Made by a program: the position numbers and the translations under genes. The notes below the pieces were generated by a model. The model was given only the letters and a program-made list of their open reading frames with translations, searched no databases and was not told where the DNA came from. A DNA stretch of 64,000 nucleotides from Pseudomonas iridis (GTDB taxonomy: Bacteria > Pseudomonadota > Gammaproteobacteria > Pseudomonadales > Pseudomonadaceae). Below are positions 8,587 to 16,805 of this stretch, one piece after another; the stretch's first letter is position 1; every line of letters begins with the position of its first letter. The stretch lies in NCBI RefSeq assembly GCF_017980685.1, contig NZ_JACXXO010000002.1:372001-436000 (forward strand), written 5' to 3'.

Positions 8587-10344
8587 GTGGCATTGACGAT
8601 TCTTGGCCTGTCCGGCGCCCTTAGCCACGATCCTTCAGCAGCCTTGTACATCGACGGCAAGCTGGTGGCGGCGGCTGAAGAAGAGCGCTTCGTACGCGAT
8701 AAGCATGCAAAGAACCGCATGCCCTACGAGTCGGCAAAGTTCTGTCTTGAACAGGCCGGCATCAAGCCGTCCGACGTCGACGTGGTCGCAATCCCTTTCG
8801 CACCGATCAGCCTGTTCGGCAAGGCCCGCTGGCACTATGCCAAGCGCTACTGGTACGCCCCGGACCGCGCGCTTGATGCAATCCTGATGGGTAACCGTCG
8901 CTACAAGCGCTATCGCAACAAGATTGTCTGGTGCCTCGAACAACTGGGTTTTGATCCGAAAAAGATCAAGATCGAACCGGTTGAGCACCATTTGGCCCAC
9001 GCCTCCAGCGCTTACCACTGCTCCGGTTTCAAAGAGAAAACCGCGATTCTCGGTATCGACGGCAAGGGTGAGTACGCCACGACCTTCTTCGGTTACGGCG
9101 AAAACGGCAAGATCCACAAGATCAAGGAATTCTTCGACCCGGACTCCCTCGGCGGCCTGTACGGTGCAATCACCGAGTTCCTCGGTTTCGAGATGCTCGA
9201 CGGTGAGTTCAAGGTCATGGGCATGGCACCCTACGGTGATGCCAGCAAATACGATTTCTCGCGTCTGGCGTCGTTCGAAAATGGCGAACTGGTGATCAAC
9301 ACCGACTACGCCAACGTCATCGGCCTGCGTCGCTACAAAGAGAAGGGCAAGGGCTTCTATTTCTCGCCGAAGCTGATCGAATGGCTGGGCCCGAAACGCG
9401 AAGGCGATATCGCTGACGAACCGTACATCCACTACGCCGCGAGCATGCAAGCGCTGTTCGAAAAACTGGCGTTGCAGATGATCGACCACTACCTGGGCGA
9501 CGTGCTCAAGGAAACCGGCAAACTGGCTTTCGCCGGCGGCTGTGCGTTGAACGTCAAGCTGAACCAGAAAATCATCGCCCGCGATGACATCAAGGAACTG
9601 TTCGTGCAGCCGGCGTCCGGCGATGCCGGCACCGCGGTTGGCGCAGCAGCCTATGTGTCACACGCTCGCGGTGTTCCGGTCGAGAAGATGGAACACGTCT
9701 ACCTCGGCCCGTCGTACAGCAACGAAGACGTGATCGCCGCGTGTGCCCGGCACGAGAGCAAGCCTGTCTGGCGCAAACTCGACAACATGCCGGAGCAGAT
9801 CGCCAAAATCATGGTCGAGGGCAATCCGGTGGCCTGGTTCCAGGGTCGCATGGAGTTCGGTCCGCGCGCATTGGGCGGTCGTTCGATCATTGGCTGCCCA
9901 AGCGTGGCCGGTGTGGCTGATCGCATCAATCACCAGATCAAGTTCCGCGAGCGCTGGAGGCCTTTCTGCCCGTCGATGCTCGACACCGTCGCCCCACAGA
10001 TGATCAAGATCGATCACCCGGCGCCGTTCATGACGTTCACCTTCGAAGTGTCTGAAGAGTGGAAAACCCGTGTGCCGGAAGTTGTCCACGAAGATGGCAC
10101 GTCTCGCGCCCAGGTGCTCAAGCGCGAATACAATCCGCGCTACTATGACATGATGAAAGCGCTGGAAAACCTGACTGGCAACGGCGTGTCGCTGAACACT
10201 TCGCTCAACCGTCGTGGCGAACCGATGATCTGCTCGCCGACTGACGCGCTGAACATGTTTTTCGGCTCTGATCTACAGTATCTGATCATGGAAGACATCC
10301 TGGTGGTCAAAGAGGGCGCAAACGCATATGACACGCTCGGCTGA
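8587..10344 (+). CDS. wapO: Core O-carbamoyltransferase (NodU/CmcH family)
   Basis: A 585-residue carbamoyltransferase corresponding to PA5005. In P. aeruginosa the inner-core heptose II carries a 7-O-carbamoyl group attributed to this gene. The N-terminal Kae1/ASKHA-like domain includes the histidine cluster VEHHLAHASSAYH, and the second domain has FGPRALGGRSI and the RERWRPFCPS segment typical of NodU-type enzymes. Carbamoyl phosphate and ATP are the usual substrates. The start is GTG at 8587, with an AGAGG ribosome site about 10 bases upstream. The next gene overlaps its 3' end by 17 bases. Confidence 0.88.
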   Translation: MALTILGLSGALSHDPSAALYIDGKLVAAAEEERFVRDKHAKNRMPYESAKFCLEQAGIKPSDVDVVAIPFAPISLFGKARWHYAKRYWYAPDRALDAILMGNRRYKRYRNKIVWCLEQLGFDPKKIKIEPVEHHLAHASSAYHCSGFKEKTAILGIDGKGEYATTFFGYGENGKIHKIKEFFDPDSLGGLYGAITEFLGFEMLDGEFKVMGMAPYGDASKYDFSRLASFENGELVINTDYANVIGLRRYKEKGKGFYFSPKLIEWLGPKREGDIADEPYIHYAASMQALFEKLALQMIDHYLGDVLKETGKLAFAGGCALNVKLNQKIIARDDIKELFVQPASGDAGTAVGAAAYVSHARGVPVEKMEHVYLGPSYSNEDVIAACARHESKPVWRKLDNMPEQIAKIMVEGNPVAWFQGRMEFGPRALGGRSIIGCPSVAGVADRINHQIKFRERWRPFCPSMLDTVAPQMIKIDHPAPFMTFTFEVSEEWKTRVPEVVHEDGTSRAQVLKREYNPRYYDMMKALENLTGNGVSLNTSLNRRGEPMICSPTDALNMFFGSDLQYLIMEDILVVKEGANAYDTLG

Positions 10345-11458
10345 ACGCCATGTGTTGCAGTTCTGTCACGGCTATGACGGGCCGTTCCTGGACTGCGCGC
10401 GGCAATATGCCAGCCTGTTTGTAGGCACCGGCTATCGGGTAACTACGGTTTTTCTGACCGGGGTCGCCGATAGCGAGGTGGCTGCGGCCTGCGCCTCCGA
10501 TGAAGTGTTGTTCATGGAATACAGTTCCAAGGCCATTCGTGGCCTCAAGCTGGGTGCCGTGGGTGATCTGCGAAAGATCGCCGCTTCGCGCAATTTCAGT
10601 TTTTGCATCGCCCATCGCTTCAAGCCGATTTACATCGCTTTGCTCGGCACTTCGCTGCCGGTGATTGGCGTGCATCACGCGTTTGGAGATTACAAACGCG
10701 CCACGCGCAAATGGTTTGCGCATTTTTTCCGCAAGCGTCTGAGCCTGGTGGGTGTGTCCGATGCTGTGCGCGATGACATACGCCAGTGCCTGCCAAAATG
10801 GCCGGCCGAGCGCATTCAGACCCTGTACAACCGTATCGATGTGATTGCACTGCAGGCCCGTCAGGTTTCTGCTCGCGAAGCGCGCCAGGCCCTTGGTTTA
10901 GCAGAGGATGCGTGGATCGTCGGTAACGTCGGCCGTCTGCACCCGGACAAGGATCAAGCCACGTTGCTACACGGTTTCGCTGCGGCATTGCCCGGTTTGC
11001 CGGCCAATAGCCAACTGGTGATCCTCGGTATGGGGCGTCTGGAGCAGGATCTCAAAGAGCTTGCCCGTCAGTTGGGCATTGGTGAACGGGTGCTGTTTCT
11101 CGGTCAGGTGCCGGACGCGCGCAATTACTTTCGCGCTTTCGATGTATTTGCCTTGAGTTCCGATCGTGAGCCGTTTGGCATGGTGCTGCTGGAGGCCATG
11201 GCCGCAGGCGTACCGTTGCTCGCAACGGCATGCGGCGGGTGTGAGGAGGTAGTCGAAGGCGTGGGTATTCTGTTCCCGCTTGGTGATGCCGAACGTCTGG
11301 CCCAGGGGCTGCAGTATCTGGCGGCGATGGACGATCATCAACGTCGACAGTGCGCTGAAATGATGCTCGAGCGCTTGCGTGAGCGTTTCTGCGACCGGGC
11401 GGTGCGCGACGTCTTCTGGCACTTGCCACAAGTTTCCGATCTGGCACCGAGGGGCTGA
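10328..11458 (+). CDS. wapH: Outer-core glycosyltransferase (GT4), WapH-like
   Basis: A 376-residue GT4 enzyme, PA5004 by position, where WapH adds an outer-core glucose. The N-terminal acceptor domain begins HVLQFCHGYDGPFLD. The donor domain has IVGNVGRLHPDKDQ and the E-x7-E motif in REPFGMVLLEAMAAG. It overlaps the carbamoyltransferase gene by 17 bp and the next gene by one base. Its architecture is like Ssg further downstream, which suggests an old duplication. The sugar and linkage cannot be read from the sequence. Confidence 0.82.
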   Translation: MTRSAERHVLQFCHGYDGPFLDCARQYASLFVGTGYRVTTVFLTGVADSEVAAACASDEVLFMEYSSKAIRGLKLGAVGDLRKIAASRNFSFCIAHRFKPIYIALLGTSLPVIGVHHAFGDYKRATRKWFAHFFRKRLSLVGVSDAVRDDIRQCLPKWPAERIQTLYNRIDVIALQARQVSAREARQALGLAEDAWIVGNVGRLHPDKDQATLLHGFAAALPGLPANSQLVILGMGRLEQDLKELARQLGIGERVLFLGQVPDARNYFRAFDVFALSSDREPFGMVLLEAMAAGVPLLATACGGCEEVVEGVGILFPLGDAERLAQGLQYLAAMDDHQRRQCAEMMLERLRERFCDRAVRDVFWHLPQVSDLAPRG

Positions 11459-12354
11459 TGCTCAACCGATTTCAAGGCTGGCGTGAACGTGGCTGGTCGC
11501 ATGTTGACGCCTCAACGTATGCACAGGCCTGGCAGCGATTTGGCGGTAGTGTTGCGACCCATCCACTGGTGGTCGAGCGTCTGGCGAATCTGGCCGGCAT
11601 CCCGGTGCGTTACCTGGCCTGGGAACAACAGGGCGAAGTCAAGGCCGCGATCCCTACCTGGGGACGTGATCTGGCGTTATCCAAGGACGTGCTAAAGCGC
11701 AATGGTAAAAAAGGCCTGTTCGACCTCGGCAACGCAGAACTGATCCTGCCGGGTGCTGCGGATGCTCTGGCGCCTCTGCGCCATCGCGCCCGTTACCTGT
11801 CGGTACTCAACGAACACCGCTTCAGCGGTCTGAAGTTGCAGACCGAGCAACTGGCCATGGCCCGCACCCCGGAAGAACTGTCGAAAAAATTTCGCTACAA
11901 CCAGCGTCGCGAATTACGTCTGTTGGAAGAGGCGGGCGGTGTAGTGCGGCCGGTCAGCGATTTTTCCAGCCGCGAACTGGCGGCGATTTATTGCGATCTG
12001 TTTGAGCGTCGCTGGGGCTTTCCGGCAACAGGCGCTGCGCGTATGGCCGAGGTCCTCGAGTTGTTGCGCGAACTGTTGATCGGTTCAGTGATTTTCCTCA
12101 ACGATGCGCCGATTGCCGTTCAACTGGTGTACCGCGTTGAAGCTGCAGCGTGGATCAGCGTCGAGTACATCAATGGCGGGGTCGATCCAGAAACCCGCGA
12201 ATTCAGCCCCGGCAGTGTCCTGAGTTTTCTCAACACGCAAAGCGCTTGGGAGCATGCCCGCGCGCAGAGCAAGCCGCTGCGTTTCTCCTTCGGTCGCGCC
12301 GACCGTGAATACAAGGATCGCTGGTGCAATCCCGTGCCAGTGTTCACCGTATGA
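11458..12354 (+). CDS. mig-14: Mig-14 family protein
   Basis: A 298-residue member of the Mig-14 family, PA5003 by position. Family members are inner-membrane-associated proteins linked to resistance to antimicrobial peptides and polymyxin. The fold resembles the acetyltransferase-like FemAB/GNAT group. Visible landmarks are the basic segment KKFRYNQRRELRLLEEAGG near residue 140 and the C-terminal LRFSFGRADREYKDRW. The ATG overlaps the previous stop by one base, and the next gene starts inside its stop codon. A role in core or lipid A modification is inferred from the neighbours. Confidence 0.8.
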   Translation: MLNRFQGWRERGWSHVDASTYAQAWQRFGGSVATHPLVVERLANLAGIPVRYLAWEQQGEVKAAIPTWGRDLALSKDVLKRNGKKGLFDLGNAELILPGAADALAPLRHRARYLSVLNEHRFSGLKLQTEQLAMARTPEELSKKFRYNQRRELRLLEEAGGVVRPVSDFSSRELAAIYCDLFERRWGFPATGAARMAEVLELLRELLIGSVIFLNDAPIAVQLVYRVEAAAWISVEYINGGVDPETREFSPGSVLSFLNTQSAWEHARAQSKPLRFSFGRADREYKDRWCNPVPVFTV

Positions 12355-13787
12355 GTCAGCCCCTGAGCCGTAAGCAGCAACTGCTCAAGCGCCACCGGCG
12401 CAATAAACGCACCGGTCTGTTGATTGCGCTGGTTGCGTTGATTGTCTTGGGCATTGTGGTGGCCTGGTGGTTGCCGCTGGTGCTGGCGGTCGTTGGCTGG
12501 ATTGCCCACGAAGCGTGGTTTGCCGATCATCTGTTCTATTCGCCAAAAGACGATTACCAATACAGTTTTCCGCCGTATACGCCGCAGCCGAAGGTGCACT
12601 TGAGCGGCGAGCAATTGCGCCTCGATGACGCCGTGATACTGGAGGACGATGCCACGCTGATCCTCGCTGTCCGAGTGAAAAGTACTTGGCTGGGGCGCTT
12701 CCTCGATCCGCGTGTCGAATTGGCCGGCGGTACCAATCCTGACGCGCAAACCTTCGAGCGTGGGGTCAACGGTCTGCGTTACCTGAACCTCAGCGGTCAG
12801 GCGCAAACCTTGTCCCAAGGTCAATTGTGTCTGCGCGGGCGCTTTTGCCGGGTGTTAGGCGAGCCTGTGTTATGGGCGCTGGAACAACCTGATTATCGTC
12901 GCCAGCGGGTTATGGTCATCGCACCGCACGCTGATGATGCCGAACTCGCGGCATATGGTTTGTACAGCCAGGCCGACGAGACGTGGATCGTCACTCTGAC
13001 CGCGGGCGAGATCGAAGCCGAGCACTATCAACAAATGGGTTTGAACCAGATTGAGGCGGCGCGGCTCAAGGGCCGATTGCGTGCCTGGGACAGCCTCACC
13101 GTACCCCGCTGGGCCGGCGTGCCGCATGAAAACTGCGTGCAGCTTGGTTATTTTTGCCTGCAATTGGCAGCGATGCAGGCTGCACCGAGTCAACCTGTGG
13201 CCTCGCGTGAAGCTGATATGACTGACACCCGGCTGTTCCGCCGACTGAACCCATTCACCTTGCCCGGCGATGCCGATGGTGCGCCGACCTGGAACAATCT
13301 GTTGGCTGACCTGCGGGAAGTGCTGACGCGTGCGCGGCCGGATGTGATCGTGTTGCCGCACCCTACGCTCGATCCGCATCCGGACCATGTCTGCGCCCAG
13401 CAAGCAGTGTTGGAAGTCTTGCGCGCGCTTGAATGGCAACCGACTTTGCTTGGCTACGCCAATCACTTGCACGACAACGACCGCTGGCCGATGGGCAATA
13501 CAGGTCAAGGCATTGCATTGCCGCCGGCGTTTGAAGCGTCCGAGCCCATGCAGCCGTGGAGTCTGCCGCTGTCGATAGAACAACAGCGCGACAAGGCCAT
13601 GGCGCTGGGCATGATGCACGATCTACAACCCCCAGCACCTTACAAACGGCGGCTTCGGCGATTGTTCCAGCGGCTGCTGGCCCGCCGAGAGCCGTCAGTT
13701 TTTGGAGAAAACGAATTTTTCAGGAAAGCCGTAAGACGACAGGAATTGTTTTGGGTTTTGAAGCGTCAGGACACATCTGAGCAGTAA
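12351..13787 (+). CDS. dnpA: LmbE/PIG-L family de-N-acetylase, DnpA-like
   Basis: A 478-residue protein, PA5002 (dnpA) by position; dnpA has been linked to antibiotic tolerance in P. aeruginosa. Residues about 22-50 form a hydrophobic membrane anchor after a very basic N-terminus. The catalytic zinc site of the PIG-L family is intact: APHADDAEL carries the PHxDD motif and HPTLDPHPDHVC the second His pair. It probably removes an acetyl group from an amino sugar of the LPS core. ATG at 12351 overlaps the mig-14 stop by four bases; an upstream in-frame start at 12324 is not needed. Confidence 0.86.
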   Translation: MSQPLSRKQQLLKRHRRNKRTGLLIALVALIVLGIVVAWWLPLVLAVVGWIAHEAWFADHLFYSPKDDYQYSFPPYTPQPKVHLSGEQLRLDDAVILEDDATLILAVRVKSTWLGRFLDPRVELAGGTNPDAQTFERGVNGLRYLNLSGQAQTLSQGQLCLRGRFCRVLGEPVLWALEQPDYRRQRVMVIAPHADDAELAAYGLYSQADETWIVTLTAGEIEAEHYQQMGLNQIEAARLKGRLRAWDSLTVPRWAGVPHENCVQLGYFCLQLAAMQAAPSQPVASREADMTDTRLFRRLNPFTLPGDADGAPTWNNLLADLREVLTRARPDVIVLPHPTLDPHPDHVCAQQAVLEVLRALEWQPTLLGYANHLHDNDRWPMGNTGQGIALPPAFEASEPMQPWSLPLSIEQQRDKAMALGMMHDLQPPAPYKRRLRRLFQRLLARREPSVFGENEFFRKAVRRQELFWVLKRQDTSEQ

Positions 13788-13846
13788 AATTGAAGACTTT
13801 CGCTGCTTAACATTGGCGCATGAATTGATAATTCTGGTGATTTGCT

Positions 13847-14785
13847 TTGATTAATCCATGTCCGCGGATTTTGTTTCTGATTCCATATTTTGGCCAATGG
13901 CCATTCTGGATGCCGTTTTTCCTGGAGAGTTGTCGGCGCAATGCCGACATCGACTGGTTGCTGTTCAGCGATTGCGGCACCCCACCGGATCTGCCGCCCA
14001 ACGTTACGGTCGAGGCCATGACGTTCGGTGATTATTGTGAGTTGGTGTCGAAGCGTCTGGGGATCGAGTTTGCCCCCCGGGCGGCCTACAAGTTATGCGA
14101 CATCAAGCCTGCTCTGGGTCACATCCATGCTGATCGATTGCACGGCTACGACTTCTGGGCATTCGGCGATATTGACCTTGTGTACGGTGACCTGCGAAGT
14201 TACTTCACCTCGGATCGACTGGCCGGTTATGACCTGTTCTCGACTCATGAGCGTCGGGTGGCGGGGCATTTGTGTCTGATGCGCAACACGGCACGCAAGC
14301 GTGAGCTGTTCATGCAGATCAAGGATTGGCAGTCGCGTTTCACTGATCAGGAGCACCACGCGCTGGACGAGGGCGCATTCAGTCGCATCTTTCTCTGGCG
14401 CAAGAATTTTCCCGAACCTCTTTTTACTCTGGTGGGCAAGCTCAATCCGTGGCGTCGCCGCAGCGAGTTCACCGAGGCATTCAGTACGCCCGGTGGCTGC
14501 ATCAAGTGGCACGACGGCACCGATGATTTTCCGCGTCGCTGGTTTTGGCGCGATGGCAATTTGAGTAACGATCGCGATGGCGATCGCCGGTTTCCGTATT
14601 TCCATTTCGTCTGCTGGAAGCGCAACGAGTGGTCACGGTTGCCTCAACCCGATCAGGCTGAGATCAGGCGAATTGCCGCCGATCCGGCCTGGATCATCGA
14701 TGCAACGGGTTTCCACGGGGAGATTTATGAGTCAACGGTCAAAGGTTCTGCAGCTGCAGCCAGACTACAACGTCAAAGCCCATGA
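13847..14785 (+). CDS. DUF6625-like protein, putative glycosyltransferase-like
   Basis: A 312-residue protein whose N-terminus (ILFLIPYFGQWPFWMPFFL) and FGDIDLVYGDL segment match proteins I recall as DUF6625. The DID acid pair after a short strand resembles the DxD of GT-A glycosyltransferases, so sugar transfer is possible but unproven. TTG at 13847 is the best start; the nearby ATG at 13858 is in another frame. It has no counterpart in the P. aeruginosa order between dnpA and ssg, and its 3' end overlaps ssg by 59 bp. It looks like an accessory core gene gained in this lineage. Confidence 0.7.
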   Translation: MINPCPRILFLIPYFGQWPFWMPFFLESCRRNADIDWLLFSDCGTPPDLPPNVTVEAMTFGDYCELVSKRLGIEFAPRAAYKLCDIKPALGHIHADRLHGYDFWAFGDIDLVYGDLRSYFTSDRLAGYDLFSTHERRVAGHLCLMRNTARKRELFMQIKDWQSRFTDQEHHALDEGAFSRIFLWRKNFPEPLFTLVGKLNPWRRRSEFTEAFSTPGGCIKWHDGTDDFPRRWFWRDGNLSNDRDGDRRFPYFHFVCWKRNEWSRLPQPDQAEIRRIAADPAWIIDATGFHGEIYESTVKGSAAAARLQRQSP

Positions 14786-15866
14786 TTTCGCCGACCTCGC
14801 GGAGCAGATCGTCAAAGCCTTGCCGGCTGATCGCTATGAGGTGACCGCAGCGTTTCTGCGCGGAAAACCGGGGCCAGGAGAGGCTGTCAGTCGGGCCGAC
14901 CGCTCGGTGTATTTCGAGTTTTCCGACAAGTCCCTCAAAGGGCTGCGCCTGCGGGCGATGTGGCAGTTGTACAAATTCTGCCGGCGGGAAAAGTTCGACG
15001 TGGTCATTTGCAACCGCTTCAAACCGGTGAACATGATGTTGACGCTCAATCGCTGGCTGAAAGTGCCGTTGTGCATTGGCATCTCTCACGGCTTCGGTGA
15101 GTACGACCGCTTTTACCGACGGCGTCAGACTCAACGTCTGATCGACCGGCACTGGCGCTTTGTCGGTGTATCGCCGGCAGTCAAACAGTATCTGCTGGAC
15201 TGCAACTGCGGTTTTACCGATGCCAACACCTGGGCCATTACCAACGCTATCGATATCGAGCAGGCCGAAGGCTTGCAGCACAGCCGCGAGCGCGCGCGCG
15301 AGCTGCTGGGTATCGAGCCGAATGTGCGCCTGATCGGCGCTCTGGGGCGCCTGGTCTCGGTCAAGGGGCACACCTATCTGTTGCGGGCGTTCGCTGCGCT
15401 GAAGGACAAATATCCCGACACGCAGTTGGCGATCATTGGTGCCGGCCGTTTACAGGCGCCGCTGGCGGCCGAGATCGAACAACTGGGTCTGAGCGGTCGT
15501 GCGCATCTGTTGGGTTTCAAGGAAAACGCTCTTCAATACGTGCGTGCGTTTGATATCTGGACCATGCCTTCACTGGCTGAGGGGCTGGGTCTGGCGCTGC
15601 TGGAAGGCATGAGCGGACACTTGCCAGTGATTGCTTCGAACGTGCCGGCGATGTTGCCATTGATCGAAGGCGCTGGTGGTTTGGCTGTCACGCCAGCAGA
15701 TGTTTCTGGCTTGGTCGTAGCACTGGACACTTATCTGGCGCTGTCGGACGAGGAACTCAAGGCCAAGGGCGCTCAGGCGTATCGCTATCTGCAGGAACAA
15801 CACGACATCCAAGTGTTCCGTCAGGAATACTTGAACCTGATTGACTCTGGCCTGGAACAGCAATGA
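14727..15866 (+). CDS. ssg: Cell-surface-sugar glycosyltransferase Ssg (GT4)
   Basis: A 379-residue GT4 glycosyltransferase corresponding to PA5001 (ssg), needed for complete LPS and for phage sensitivity and motility in Pseudomonas. It contains VVICNRFKPVN, the glycine-rich GALGRLVSVKGH at the donor-domain start, and EGLGLALLEGMSG with the E-x7-E pair. I start it at ATG 14727, which has a strong GGGGA site seven bases upstream. That start lies inside the previous gene, a 59-bp overlap. It overlaps wapR by four bases at its other end. Confidence 0.85.
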   Translation: MSQRSKVLQLQPDYNVKAHDFADLAEQIVKALPADRYEVTAAFLRGKPGPGEAVSRADRSVYFEFSDKSLKGLRLRAMWQLYKFCRREKFDVVICNRFKPVNMMLTLNRWLKVPLCIGISHGFGEYDRFYRRRQTQRLIDRHWRFVGVSPAVKQYLLDCNCGFTDANTWAITNAIDIEQAEGLQHSRERARELLGIEPNVRLIGALGRLVSVKGHTYLLRAFAALKDKYPDTQLAIIGAGRLQAPLAAEIEQLGLSGRAHLLGFKENALQYVRAFDIWTMPSLAEGLGLALLEGMSGHLPVIASNVPAMLPLIEGAGGLAVTPADVSGLVVALDTYLALSDEELKAKGAQAYRYLQEQHDIQVFRQEYLNLIDSGLEQQ

Positions 15867-16747
15867 GCGACACACAACCTATCGTCACGGTCATTATTGC
15901 GTCGTATAACCACGGCCCTTACATCGAAGAAAGCATCCTCAGTGTCATTAATCAGAGCTACAGAAACATTGAGCTGCTGGTCGTCGACGATGGGTCGAAA
16001 GATGACAGCGTCGAGCGTATCAACGCCTTGCAGGCGCAGCACGGGTTCGATTTTCGTGTGCAGCAGAATCAGGGTCTGACCAACACGCTAAACGGTGCGA
16101 TCGCGCGTTCCAAGGGCAGCCTGATCGTACCGTTCGGCTCTGACGACATCATGCTCCCGGAGCGTATCGCCACGCAGGTCGCTTACCTGGAAGGCAAGCC
16201 GGAGGTCGGTATCTGCGCCGGCAACATCGAGCTGATCGACGCCGACGGCAATCTGTATCCGGAAAAGCGCCAGCGCCGCGATGTGCCGTTCCGTCGTCTG
16301 GATTTCGAAGACATGTTGCTGGAGCGCAAGCCTTACCCGCCGGCGCCGACCCTGATGATCCGCCGTGAAGCGCTGGATAAGGTTGGCGGGTTTGATCCGA
16401 CGATTCGTCTTGAGGATCTGGCGATCGAACTGAAGGTGGCCCATGCCGGTTACTTTATTGATGGCTTGAGCGTGCTGATGGCACGTTATCGCAAGCACGC
16501 TACCAATTCGTACAAGAACCACCGCTTCATGATCGATAATATTCTGCGCACTTACGCGTTGTTCAGTGATCATCCGCTGTACGACCACGTGCGCTACAAA
16601 TTCCTTAGCTCCATGTTCCTCAAGGTTGCAAACCGCGACCGTCAACTGGCGCGGGAACTGCTGGCGCAGATTCCATTCAAGGCATGGAACAAAAAGACCT
16701 GGCGGGGATTGGCTCGTCTGTACTTTTCGCCGCTGGAGAAAGACTGA
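15863..16747 (+). CDS. wapR: Core rhamnosyltransferase WapR (GT2)
   Basis: A 294-residue GT2 enzyme, PA5000 by position. In P. aeruginosa WapR adds the 1,3-linked rhamnose that receives O antigen, so it works with the ligase encoded next door. The GT-A motifs are clear: VTVIIASYNHG, VVDDGSKDDS, PFGSDDIMLPER with the DD pair, and RLEDLAIELK. ATG overlaps the ssg stop by four bases. It is the last gene of this strand's run; the ligase gene converges on it. Confidence 0.87.
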   Translation: MSDTQPIVTVIIASYNHGPYIEESILSVINQSYRNIELLVVDDGSKDDSVERINALQAQHGFDFRVQQNQGLTNTLNGAIARSKGSLIVPFGSDDIMLPERIATQVAYLEGKPEVGICAGNIELIDADGNLYPEKRQRRDVPFRRLDFEDMLLERKPYPPAPTLMIRREALDKVGGFDPTIRLEDLAIELKVAHAGYFIDGLSVLMARYRKHATNSYKNHRFMIDNILRTYALFSDHPLYDHVRYKFLSSMFLKVANRDRQLARELLAQIPFKAWNKKTWRGLARLYFSPLEKD

Positions 16748-16757
16748 GGTTGTTGAT

Positions 16758-16779
16758 CCTGCTGAGCGAGCTCAGCAGG
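16758..16779. terminator. Hairpin between convergent wapR and waaL
   Basis: CCTGCTGAG (16758-16766) and CTCAGCAGG (16771-16779) form a perfect 9-bp stem with a 4-base loop, in the 58-bp gap between converging genes. A second short inverted repeat ATGAGC/GCTCAT follows. No T-run is present on the plus strand, so termination efficiency is uncertain. Confidence 0.5.
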
Positions 16780-16805
16780 AAGCCATGAGCGGCGGGCTAC
16801 GCTCA

